NCBI RefSeq assembly: GCF_017305435.1
Contig: NZ_JAFKIP010000007.1
Location: 62,001-126,000 of the forward strand
DNA: 64,000 bases
Direction: 5' to 3'
Origin: Microbacterium sp.
GTDB lineage: Bacteria; Actinomycetota; Actinomycetes; Actinomycetales; Microbacteriaceae
Shown one piece after another: positions 33,952-42,172 of the stretch. Positions within the stretch are counted from its first letter, which is position 1. Every line of letters starts with the position of its first letter. The translations under genes were made by a program, and so were the position numbers. The notes below the pieces were generated by a model. The model made no database searches. It had not been told where the DNA came from and saw only the letters and a program-made list of their open reading frames with translations.

Positions 33952-34320
33952 TCAGCCGACCGCGAGCAGATCGATGATGAAGATCAGGGTCTTGCCGCCG
34001 AGGAAATGCCCGCCCGCGGGCCCGTAGGCGAGGTGCGGCGGGATCACGAGCTCGCGGCGACCGCCGACCTTCATCCCCGGGATGCCGTCCTGCCAGCCCT
34101 GGATGAGACCACGCAGCGGGAACTGGATGGACTCGCCACGGCCCCACGACGAGTCGAACTCCTCGCCCGACTCGTACTCGACGCCGGCGTAGTGGACGGT
34201 GACGTTGTCGCCGGGCTTCGCCTCGGCCCCGTCGCCGACGATGAGGTCGCGGATCACGAGATCGGCGGGCGCGGGGCCCACGGGGGCGTCGAACTCGGGC
34301 TTCGTGCGGTCTTGTGTCAT
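33952..34320 (-). CDS. FKBP-type peptidyl-prolyl isomerase
   Basis: 122 residues. FKBP signature is complete: GDNVTVHYAGVEYESGEEFDSSW, FPLRGLIQGWQDGIPGMKVGGRRELVIPPHLAYG, and a final TLIFIIDLLAV strand. It catalyses cis-trans proline isomerisation in protein folding. No signal peptide or lipobox is present, so it is cytoplasmic. ATG 34320 fits; the open frame extends further upstream but without homology. It is the gene upstream of yceI, separated by a terminator-like hairpin. Confidence 0.94.
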   Translation of the reverse strand: MTQDRTKPEFDAPVGPAPADLVIRDLIVGDGAEAKPGDNVTVHYAGVEYESGEEFDSSWGRGESIQFPLRGLIQGWQDGIPGMKVGGRRELVIPPHLAYGPAGGHFLGGKTLIFIIDLLAVG

Positions 34321-34350
34321 GCATCCATCCAAGCACGGATGCCGGGGATT

Positions 34351-34415
34351 GACAGACTCAACGCCCGGTGCCGCGGCGATGCCTGCGTGTCTCCCGGGCG
34401 TTGAGTTGGTCTGTC
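34351..34415. repeat. Imperfect 65-bp inverted repeat
   Basis: GACAGACTCAACGCCCGG (34351-34368) matches the complement of 34394-34415 except for an extra 4 bases in the right arm; the loop is 25 nt. It lies between the prsW stop and the FKBP start. It may be the prsW terminator, but the absence of a T-run and the bulged 18-bp arms also fit a small dispersed repeat (MITE/REP-like). Confidence 0.55.
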
Positions 34416-34466
34416 GTGCCCCCATTCTCAGCGCCCCGCTCGCGGGTGTCAAGGCATCCGCCCGAC

Positions 34467-34499
34467 CGATGCGCGGTCGATGCGCGGTCGATGCGCGGT
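34467..34499. repeat. Three tandem 11-bp repeats at the prsW stop
   Basis: The unit CGATGCGCGGT occurs three times in succession without mismatch, ending on the first base of the prsW stop codon (minus strand). Confidence 0.9.
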
Positions 34500-35683
34500 C
34501 ACTGCGCCAGCAGTGCGGCGCGCGCCGAGGTCGCGCGCGCGAGGAGCGCGCGCTCGTCCTCGACCGAGTGCGGGTCGCGCCCGGTGCGGGTGCGCTCGCG
34601 CGCGGCAGCGAGGGACGTGGCATCCCGGATGAAGGCTGTCATCGCCGGGGACCGGTCGCCGGGAAGTGTGCGCGCCCACGCGCGGGCGCGGCGTCGGCCC
34701 GCCGGAGTCGCGAGCAGATCGACCTCGGCGGGGGTGAACCAACCCGCGGCGGCGTACTCTCCCAGCCGTGCCCGCGTCACTCGCGCCTCTTCGCGCCGGA
34801 GCGCGACGACGCCCAGCACGAACGCCACGAACAGCGGCACCTGGAGAGTGACGTAGAGGTGGAAGAAGTCCGCGAACAGCGCCGACCCGTTCCAGAGCGC
34901 GTGCAGCGCCGCGCCGCACAGCATGCCGACCAGTCCTGTCGCGGCTGCGCCCCCGGCGGTCGCTCCGCGCCGGGCGGCGAGACCCAGGGCGTACCCCGTG
35001 ATCGCAGTGAACATGACGTGAGCGAACGGCGACAGGATGCCGCGAAGGAAGAACGTGAATGCCGTGTCCGAGACCCCGCCCTCGATGAGGCTGGTCGCGA
35101 AATAGAGGATGTTCTCGGTGAACGCGAAGCCCGCTCCGACGAGCGCACCGTAGACGACGCCGTCCACCGGTCCGTCGAACGTGCGGCGCCCGAAGACGAA
35201 GACCAGGAAGACGCCGAGGCCCTTGGCGAACTCCTCGACGAGCGGTGCCTGGATCACGGACGACAGGGCGTCCCGCACGGGGTCGTCGGGGGTGACCGGG
35301 AGGAGCACCGAGAGCGCGACGTCGACGCCGAGCGCGATCGCGACCGCGGCCACGGCGCCCCATGCGACGGCGAAGACCACGAGGGAGGCCGGCTCCGGCT
35401 CCCACCGGTCCACGATCCGCACCGCCCACAGCACGCCCACGAGCGGGATCAGGGCGAGCGCGAAGCCGACGACCGACGCCACGACGCCGAGATACGTGAG
35501 GACGTAGGCGACGACCCCGATGAGGACGACGAGCAGCACCGCGAACACCCAGATCGGTGCGGCGCGGCCGCGGCGCGGCATCGGGGGCATCGGCGCACCG
35601 ACGGGAGCGGGCGACACCGGCGCGGGCGCGATCGGTGCGGGCACGGCGGATGCGGGCTGGGCCAGCGGCGAGGGGTGGCTCAT
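34499..35683 (-). CDS. PrsW family intramembrane metalloprotease
   Basis: 394 residues. A Pro/Ala-rich cytoplasmic N-terminus (1-40) is followed by about eight membrane segments containing the PrsW motifs: EEFAKGLG (EExxK), GFAFTENILYF (FxxxE), and FAHVMFTAITG and HALWN with the metal-ligand histidines. PrsW proteases cleave anti-sigma factors in the membrane. A soluble Arg/Ala-rich tail follows from about 315. ATG 35683 follows TAGGCT by 7 nt. The divergent FAH-family gene starts 58 bp away. Confidence 0.87.
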   Translation of the reverse strand: MSHPSPLAQPASAVPAPIAPAPVSPAPVGAPMPPMPRRGRAAPIWVFAVLLVVLIGVVAYVLTYLGVVASVVGFALALIPLVGVLWAVRIVDRWEPEPASLVVFAVAWGAVAAVAIALGVDVALSVLLPVTPDDPVRDALSSVIQAPLVEEFAKGLGVFLVFVFGRRTFDGPVDGVVYGALVGAGFAFTENILYFATSLIEGGVSDTAFTFFLRGILSPFAHVMFTAITGYALGLAARRGATAGGAAATGLVGMLCGAALHALWNGSALFADFFHLYVTLQVPLFVAFVLGVVALRREEARVTRARLGEYAAAGWFTPAEVDLLATPAGRRRARAWARTLPGDRSPAMTAFIRDATSLAAARERTRTGRDPHSVEDERALLARATSARAALLAQ

Positions 35684-35740
35684 GGCGATCAGCCTAGAGG
35701 TGAGCGTCGGCGCGCCCGCACTCGCGGGTAGCCTGGACGA

Positions 35741-36655
35741 ATGCGTTTCGCCCACCTCCGGCTGCCCGACTCTCTCGCGCCCGGGTCTCTCGTGCCCGGG
35801 TCTCTCGCGCCCGAGCTCGCCGTCGTCGTCGGCGACCGCGCCGTCGTCGTCGGCGCGCTGTTCGAGGGGGCGCCGCGCGCACTGCAGCAGCTCATCGACG
35901 GGGGCGACGAGCTGCTCGCACGGGTGCGCGAGGCGGCTGCCGCCGGGTCCGACACACTGGCGGACGCACCGTCGGTGGCGCTGGCCGACGCCGTCTTCGC
36001 GCCCGCCGTGACCGCTCCCCCCATCGTCCTCGCGATCGGGCTCAACTACGCGGCGCACTCGAGCGAGCTCGGGCTCAAGGCCGACACCGCGCCGACCGTC
36101 TTCGTGCTCTGGCCGAACTCGCTCGCCGCTCACGAGGAGACGACCTCGTGGCCGCGCTCGCTCAGCGAGTCGATCGACTACGAGGCGGAGCTCGGCGTGA
36201 TCATCGGAACGCCGGCGAAGGATGTCGCGGCATCCGACGCCCTCGACCATGTCTGGGGCTACACCGTCGTCAACGACATCACGGCACGGGACATCCAGTT
36301 CTCCGAAGCGCAGTGGTCGCGGTGCAAGTCGTTCGACGGGTTCACGCCGAACGGGCCGTTCGTCGTGACGGCCGACGAGATCTCCGACCCGCAGGATCTG
36401 CACATCTGGGCCGTCGTGGACGGACAGACGGTTCAGGATGCCTCGACGGGCCAGATGATCCGCTCGGTCGCGACCCTCGTGGCGCACCTCTCGCGGTCCG
36501 CGACGCTTCTGCCCGGAACCCTCATCTCGACCGGGAGCCCCGGCGGTGCGGGCTACTCGCGCGACCCGCAGATCTTCCTGCGCGACCGCTCCACGGTGAC
36601 GGTCGGCGTCGACGGCATCGGCTCCCTCACGACGCACTGCCGCATCATCGGCTGA
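35741..36655 (+). CDS. Fumarylacetoacetate hydrolase family protein
   Basis: 304 residues. C-terminal FAH domain: LAIGLNYAAHSSELGL, SIDYEAELGVIIG with the metal-binding Glu pair, WGYTVVNDITARDIQ, KSFDGFTPNGPF, and LISTGSPGGAGYSRDP. Members include isomerases/hydratases/hydrolases of aromatic degradation such as 2-hydroxyhepta-2,4-diene-1,7-dioate isomerase or oxaloacetate decarboxylase. The specific reaction is unknown. ATG 35741 has TAGCCT 6 nt upstream. Residues 11-25 are three tandem copies of a five-residue repeat (35771-35815). Confidence 0.88.
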   Translation: MRFAHLRLPDSLAPGSLVPGSLAPELAVVVGDRAVVVGALFEGAPRALQQLIDGGDELLARVREAAAAGSDTLADAPSVALADAVFAPAVTAPPIVLAIGLNYAAHSSELGLKADTAPTVFVLWPNSLAAHEETTSWPRSLSESIDYEAELGVIIGTPAKDVAASDALDHVWGYTVVNDITARDIQFSEAQWSRCKSFDGFTPNGPFVVTADEISDPQDLHIWAVVDGQTVQDASTGQMIRSVATLVAHLSRSATLLPGTLISTGSPGGAGYSRDPQIFLRDRSTVTVGVDGIGSLTTHCRIIG

Positions 36656-36691
36656 CGCATATCGGGCGGAGCCGCACGGGCCGCCCCGCGA

Positions 36692-36744
36692 ACCGCGACG
36701 CCCCGGGCGGCCGCAGGAGGGCGGACGGCACGGGGCGTCGCGGT
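36692..36744. terminator. Bidirectional terminator between FAH and DUF4190 genes
   Basis: A perfect 14-bp stem ACCGCGACGCCCCG (36692-36705) and its complement (36731-36744) with a 25-nt loop, located between convergent genes. Confidence 0.72.
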
Positions 36745-36748
36745 CGGG

Positions 36749-37306
36749 TCAGCGGCCTGACTGATCCAGGAGCTGCTGGCAGCTCAGCTGCTGACCGAAC
36801 ACCTCGACCGTGGCACTCGGGTCGTTCGCGCAGACCGTCGCCGCGTTGATCGACTCGATGAAGATCGGGATGAAGATCGCCGCGATGATCGCACCGATCA
36901 CGAGCAGCACGGCGCTGATGATGATGGCCGCCAGCGCGAAGCCATTGCTGCGACCCGCCTTCTTCGACTGCACGAGCGCGACGATGCCGAGGATCAGCGC
37001 GATCAGCTGCACGAAGAACGCGAGGACGAACGCGACGATCCCGAGTGTCTTCCCCGGGACGGGGGTTCCCGGCGCGGGTGTCGCGGCAGCGTACGTCGGC
37101 GCGGCCGCGTACGCGGGCTGCTGGTAGGCGTTCGCGTCCGGAGCGGGCGGAGCAACGGGCGTCGCCGGCGCGTACTCGCCGTAAGCGGGTGGCGCCGGCG
37201 GCGGCGCGTACTCCCCGTAGGCGGGCGGCGCCGCGGGCGCGGGGCCCTGCGGGTCGGGATTCTCCGAGCTCGGGTTCTCCGGGCGCGGATTGTGCGGATC
37301 GGTCAT
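36749..37306 (-). CDS. DUF4190 membrane protein (longer paralogue)
   Basis: 185 residues. Residues 1-85 are disordered, Pro/Ala/Tyr-rich, with two copies of PPAYGEYAP. The DUF4190 core follows: GKTLGIVAFVLAFFVQLIALILGIVALVQSKKAG (TM1), then NGFALAAIIISAVLLVIGAIIAAIF (TM2), then a short outside tail with two cysteines. ATG 37306 follows GAGGAGA. It lies directly downstream of a shorter paralogue with nearly identical membrane segments, evidently a tandem duplication. Function unknown. Confidence 0.85.
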   Translation of the reverse strand: MTDPHNPRPENPSSENPDPQGPAPAAPPAYGEYAPPPAPPAYGEYAPATPVAPPAPDANAYQQPAYAAAPTYAAATPAPGTPVPGKTLGIVAFVLAFFVQLIALILGIVALVQSKKAGRSNGFALAAIIISAVLLVIGAIIAAIFIPIFIESINAATVCANDPSATVEVFGQQLSCQQLLDQSGR

Positions 37307-37376
37307 GAGTCGGTCTCCTCTGCGGGGATCGTGCCGGTGGTTCCGGTCCTCCGACGCTATCGGTCTCCGGCGGTGA

Positions 37377-37781
37377 TCAGCCGCCGCAGGTGATCGTCTG
37401 CCCGTTGACCTCGTAGACGCCGGCGGGGTTGTCGAGGCAGAACTGCACGAGATCTCCGGCGGTCGAGGCGAACACACTGATGAGCACGATGGCGACGATG
37501 ATGCCCACCACGATCAGCACCGAGCTGATGATGACGGCGGCGAGCGCGAAGCCGTTCTTGACGCCGGCCTTGCGACTCTGCACGAGGGCGACGATGCCGA
37601 GGATGAGCGCGATCAGCTGTGCGAAGAACGACAGCACGAACGCGACGATGCCGAGCGTCTTGCCGGGCACCGTCGTCGGGGTGGCCGGAGGACCGGCATA
37701 CGCAGGGGCGGCGGCGTAGCCCGGAGCGGGGGCCCCGTACGCGGGCGGCTGCGGGATGTCGGAGTTCTGCGGATCGGACAT
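37377..37781 (-). CDS. DUF4190 membrane protein (shorter paralogue)
   Basis: 134 residues: a short Pro/Ala/Tyr-rich N-terminus (PQPPAYGAPAPGYAAAP), then the same two-membrane-segment core as the neighbour (GKTLGIVAFVLSFFAQLIALILGIVALVQSRKAG, NGFALAAVIISSVLIVVGIIVA) and an extracytoplasmic tail with two cysteines (FCLDNP, ITCGG). ATG 37781 follows CGAGGAGAACGAC. Gene order suggests both paralogues are co-transcribed. Possibly a cell-envelope protein, no known activity. Confidence 0.85.
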   Translation of the reverse strand: MSDPQNSDIPQPPAYGAPAPGYAAAPAYAGPPATPTTVPGKTLGIVAFVLSFFAQLIALILGIVALVQSRKAGVKNGFALAAVIISSVLIVVGIIVAIVLISVFASTAGDLVQFCLDNPAGVYEVNGQTITCGG

Positions 37782-37878
37782 GTCGTTCTCCTCGAAGGAA
37801 TCGGCCGCGGCGTGCGGGCTCGACAGAAAGCTATCGCCCGCCGGCCTCCATCCGCCAGCTTCCGCGGCGACGGGCCGG

Positions 37879-39336
37879 TCAGCTCTCGACGAGGTTCTCC
37901 GCCGGCTGGATGATGGGGATGGCCTGCGTGATCGCCTCGAGCCCCGACAGCCGGGCCGGCGAGAGCTGCTTGTCGACCTCTTCGCGCGACATGAGCCCCG
38001 CCTCGACGACGAGGTCGCCGACGTTGCGGTGGGTCAGGAGCGCGGTCTTGGCGAGCGCCGCGGATGCCGCATAGCCGATGAAGGGGGTGAGGGCCGTGAC
38101 GACGCCGACCGACGACCCCACCATCGCGCCCAGTCGGTCGCGATTCGCGGTGATCCCGTCGATGCAGTTGATCCGGAGCGTACGCATGCCGCGACGCATC
38201 CAGGTGATCGACTGGAAGATCGAGTGCGCGATGATCGGCTCGAACGCGTTCAGCTGCAGCTGACCCGCTTCCGAGGCCATCGTCACGGTGAGGTCGGCAC
38301 CGGCGACGGAGAAGGCGACCTGGTTCACGACCTCGGGGATCACCGGGTTCACCTTGCCGGGCATGATCGAGGACCCCGCCTGCTGGGCGGGCAGGTTGAT
38401 CTCGCCGAGTCCGGCCTGGGGGCCGGATGACAGCAGGCGCAGATCGTTGCAGATCTTGGAGAGCTTCATGGCGTTGCGCTTGAGGGTGGAGGAGAACGAC
38501 ATGAACGACCCGGTGTCGCTCGTGGCCTCGACGAGGTCGTCGGCGGTCGCGAGGTCGAGCCCGGTGATCTCGCGCAGATGCGCGAGCACGGCGGGCGCGT
38601 AGCCGGGGTGCGTCGTGATGCCCGTGCCGATCGCGGTCGCTCCCATGTTGATCTCGAAGAGCAGGTAGCGGTTCTCCGTGAGTCGCTGGTGGTCGTAGCC
38701 GAGCGTCGTCGCGAAGCCGTGGAACTCCTGACCGAGCGTCATGGGCACGGCGTCCTGCAGCTGTGTGCGGCCGATCTTGAGGATGTCGTGGAACTCGACG
38801 GCCTTGCTCATGAACGACTGCTTCAGCAGGTCGAGCTCTTCGAGCAGGGTGACGAGGTCGAGGCTCAGCCCGATCTTCACCGCCGTCGGATAGACGTCGT
38901 TGGTCGACTGCGAGCGGTTCGTGTGGTCGATCGGCGAGAGGAAGGCGTAGTCGCCCTTGGGGCGACCGGCCATCTCGAGCGCGATGTTGGTGATGACCTC
39001 GTTCGCGTTCATGTTGGTCGACGTGCCGGCGCCGCCCTGCACGACCCCCACGACGAACTGGTCGTGGAACTCGCCGTCGATGACCCGCTGAGCGGCACGA
39101 TCGATGAGGCTCGCGCGTTCGGCATCCAGCACGCCGATGTCGCGGTTCGCCCGCGCGGAGGCCTGCTTGACCATCGCGAGCGCGACGACGAGGTCACGGT
39201 AGACGGAGATCGGTCGCATGGAGATCGGGAAGTTCTCCAGCGCGCGAGCGGTGTGGATGCCCCAGTAGGCATCGGCGGGGATCTCCATCGATCCCAGCGA
39301 GTCGGATTCGGTGCGCATCTTCGCGTCCAGTGCCAT
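37879..39336 (-). CDS. aspA: Aspartate ammonia-lyase
   Basis: 485 residues of the fumarase/aspartase superfamily. Motifs: VVQGGAGTSTNMNANEVI, SPIDHTNRSQSTNDVYPTA, GRTQLQDAVPMTLGQEF, and the signature loop GSSIMPGKVNP with the catalytic serine. It releases fumarate and ammonia from aspartate. ATG 39336 is preceded by GGACCGCACTC with little Shine-Dalgarno. It can connect aspartate to the C4-dicarboxylate pool together with dctA. A fumarase (FumC) would normally be about 465 residues and lack some of these aspartase features; aspA is the better call. Confidence 0.9.
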   Translation of the reverse strand: MALDAKMRTESDSLGSMEIPADAYWGIHTARALENFPISMRPISVYRDLVVALAMVKQASARANRDIGVLDAERASLIDRAAQRVIDGEFHDQFVVGVVQGGAGTSTNMNANEVITNIALEMAGRPKGDYAFLSPIDHTNRSQSTNDVYPTAVKIGLSLDLVTLLEELDLLKQSFMSKAVEFHDILKIGRTQLQDAVPMTLGQEFHGFATTLGYDHQRLTENRYLLFEINMGATAIGTGITTHPGYAPAVLAHLREITGLDLATADDLVEATSDTGSFMSFSSTLKRNAMKLSKICNDLRLLSSGPQAGLGEINLPAQQAGSSIMPGKVNPVIPEVVNQVAFSVAGADLTVTMASEAGQLQLNAFEPIIAHSIFQSITWMRRGMRTLRINCIDGITANRDRLGAMVGSSVGVVTALTPFIGYAASAALAKTALLTHRNVGDLVVEAGLMSREEVDKQLSPARLSGLEAITQAIPIIQPAENLVES

Positions 39337-39394
39337 GAGTGCGGTCCTTGTGGGTCGTAGCCTCGGGTGGTCCTCCCGAGCCTAACCCCGCACG

Positions 39395-39435
39395 CGCGCG
39401 CCCCCGATGTACACGGCGTACATCGGGGGCGCGCG
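39395..39435 (-). terminator. Strong hairpin between AKR gene and aspA
   Basis: A perfect 18-bp stem (39395-39412 with 39418-39435) and a 5-nt loop, 26 nt after the AKR stop and 59 nt before the aspA start, on the minus strand. No T-run follows. A terminator for the merR-AKR transcript is most likely; attenuation of aspA is another reading. Confidence 0.72.
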
Positions 39436-39460
39436 TTCCGCCGTCAGGGCGCTGGCGCCG

Positions 39461-40440
<980 letters not shown>

Positions 40441-40444
<4 letters not shown>

Positions 40445-40824
40445 GATGAGGCGATCTCCTTGTCGTAGATGTCGATCTTGTGGTCGATGGCGGCGAGGCT
40501 CGCCGTGATCTCGGTGAGTTGTGCGCGCACCGCCTCGCGGTGTGCCACCAGCAGCTCCCGCCGCTGCGCGATCGTCGAGTCGCCCTCGCGCACGAGCTCG
40601 GTGTAGCGCCGCATCACGGCGATCGGCATGCCGGTCCAGCGCAGGCGGGTGAGAAATCGCACCCATCCGATGTCGCCGTCCGAATAGCGCCGATGCGACG
40701 AGGACGCCCGGTCGACGGGCGTCAGCATGAGCCCCGCGCGCTCGTAGTAGCGAAGCGTGTGCGTCGAGACGCCGGTCGCGGCGGCTGCCTCAGCGATGGA
40801 TACGCCGTCGTGGATGAGGGTCAT
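40441..40824 (-). CDS. MerR family transcriptional regulator
   Basis: 127 residues. The N-terminal winged helix reads VSIAEAAAATGVSTHTLRYYERAGLMLTPVDR followed by RRYSDGDIGWVRFLTRLRWTGMPI, and a coiled coil to the C-terminus (VREGDSTIAQRRELLVAHREAVRAQLTEI). No metal-binding cysteines, so it belongs to the organic-effector group. The promoter has a 19-bp spacer and a perfect 20-bp palindrome (see 40831-40861), the hallmark of MerR activation. ATG 40824 lies 6 nt after the -10 hexamer, so the mRNA starts at the start codon. Confidence 0.93.
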
Positions 40825-40830
40825 GAGCCC

Positions 40831-40861
40831 ACGGTAGAACTTCGAGCGCGCTCGAAGTCAA
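40831..40861 (-). promoter_or_regulatory. MerR-type promoter with 19-bp spacer and palindromic operator
   Basis: On the minus strand: -35 TTGACT (40856-40861), 19 nt, -10 TACCGT (40831-40836). The spacer contains the perfect 20-bp palindrome ACTTCGAGCGCGCTCGAAGT (40839-40858). Long 19-bp spacers that MerR proteins untwist are well established. Initiation 7 nt after the -10 places the transcript start on the merR ATG. Confidence 0.85.
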
Positions 40862-40894
40862 CGGGAACCGCGGACGCGCTGGTCGCCGCGGCGA

Positions 40895-41794
40895 TCAGCG
40901 CTTGCGCGAGAACGCCTCCAGGCGCTCCTCAGGGCTGAGCGCCGTCATCCTTTCCAGCCAGTCGGCCGAGAAGAAATCCGCCGTGTCGGCGGCTGACACG
41001 GGGACCACGGCATGCGTGATGGTGTCGTCGTAGACGTGCACGAGCTGGAACGACTGCCCGGCATCCATGCCGTTGACCTCGGCCGCGGGGCGCTGCAGGT
41101 TCATCGTGTAGCAGGTGGCGGATGCCACGCTCACCGGCACCCCCGCGAACGTGCCCGACGTCGAGTAGTGCAGGTGCCCCGCGAGGATCGCACGGACGTC
41201 GCTGCCCGCGATGGCATCGGCGAGCTCTGCCTGATGGCGGAGCTCGAGGATGTCGAAGAACGGGATATGGCTCGGCAGCGGCGGGTGGTGGAGGGCGAGG
41301 ATCGTGCCGAGCGGGGCAGGATCGGCGAGGATGCCGCGCAGCCACGCGAGCTGGTCGTCGCCCAGATCGCCGTGGTGCCAGCCCGGCACGGTCGAATCCA
41401 GCACGACGAGGCGGAGCCCACCCAGGTCGTGCACGGCCGTGACGGGCTCCTGCGTGGGGGCGGCGTCGAAGAGGCCCTCCCGCAGCGCCGGCCGCTCGTC
41501 GTGGTTGCCCGCGACCCACACGATCGGCGCGCCCAGTCGCGCCACGAACGGCTCGACCGCCGCGCGCAGCGCCGCATACGCCTCGGGCTCGCCGAGGTCG
41601 GTGAGGTCGCCCGTGAAGACGATCGCATCGGGACGCACGCCCGTGCGCTCGACCGCGGCGAGCGTCGCCGCGAGGTTCGCCGCCGTGTCGTAGCGACCGC
41701 CGAGGGGCCGGTTCCCGGCGAGCAGGTGCGTGTCGCTCACGTGCACGATCGTGCGCGCGGCGGGCGGATGCTGACCGAACGAGACCTGGGACAT
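40895..41794 (-). CDS. Class III cyclic-nucleotide-type metallophosphoesterase
   Basis: 299 residues with the complete calcineurin-like metal-binding set: VSDTHL, FTGDLTDLG, GNHDERP, LHHPP and AGHLHYS. This matches CpdA-type phosphodiesterases (cAMP-specific 3',5'-PDE in other bacteria). The substrate is not established here. ATG 41794 follows TAGGCT by 6 nt (leaderless type). The next gene upstream belongs to the pit operon. The gene ends 34 nt before the merR promoter. Confidence 0.9.
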   Translation of the reverse strand: MSQVSFGQHPPAARTIVHVSDTHLLAGNRPLGGRYDTAANLAATLAAVERTGVRPDAIVFTGDLTDLGEPEAYAALRAAVEPFVARLGAPIVWVAGNHDERPALREGLFDAAPTQEPVTAVHDLGGLRLVVLDSTVPGWHHGDLGDDQLAWLRGILADPAPLGTILALHHPPLPSHIPFFDILELRHQAELADAIAGSDVRAILAGHLHYSTSGTFAGVPVSVASATCYTMNLQRPAAEVNGMDAGQSFQLVHVYDDTITHAVVPVSAADTADFFSADWLERMTALSPEERLEAFSRKR

Positions 41795-41839
41795 GCGTTC
41801 AGCCTAGGCGGGGGCTCGGACGCCCGTGCACACGGCCGA

Positions 41840-42172
41840 TCAGCGCGCGACGATGAGGTACAGCCCGCCCAGCACGGCGAGCGCGCACAGCGCGAACGAC
41901 CCGTACGCGCCGACCAGCGCGAGCTGCTTCTGGCCGTCGGTGAGTGGACTCTTCTTCGCGGCCTTCGCCGCCGCCTTCGCCGCCCGACGCGCCTCCTTCT
42001 CGGAGATGACCGTGATCGCGTCGGTGAACTCGGCCGGCGCGACGACGGGAGCGCGACCGGCGCGGACGAGCAGCCGCAGCCCGATCGCGTAGAACCCCAC
42101 GACGAGCACGGCACCGATCAGCGCCGCCGCGAACACCTCCACGAAGGCGAGCCAGTCGATCTCGATGCTCAT
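41840..42172 (-). CDS. Small membrane protein of the pit operon
   Basis: 110 residues, unrecognised. Two membrane segments (about 7-33 and 83-106) bracket a cytoplasmic region containing a Lys/Ala-rich stretch (KEARRAAKAAAKAAKKS), similar in composition to the tail of the neighbouring transporter. Its ATG overlaps the pit stop codon (ATGA at 42169-42172), so it is made with Pit. It may assist or modulate the transporter, but this rests only on coupling. Function unknown. Confidence 0.72.
   Translation of the reverse strand: MSIEIDWLAFVEVFAAALIGAVLVVGFYAIGLRLLVRAGRAPVVAPAEFTDAITVISEKEARRAAKAAAKAAKKSPLTDGQKQLALVGAYGSFALCALAVLGGLYLIVAR

Noticed and set aside
34199-36637. Long frames on both strands across prsW and the FAH-family gene
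   Set aside because: prsW (34499-35683, minus) and the FAH gene (35741-36655, plus) have family motifs; the extended frames add only antisense sequence.
37377-37781. The DUF4190 genes as lipoproteins or pilins
   Set aside because: No lipobox or prepilin motif; two internal membrane segments fit DUF4190.
39395-39435. A regulatory operator for aspA
   Set aside because: An 18-bp perfect stem with a 5-nt loop is better explained as an RNA hairpin following the AKR gene; half-site spacing is not like a dimer site.
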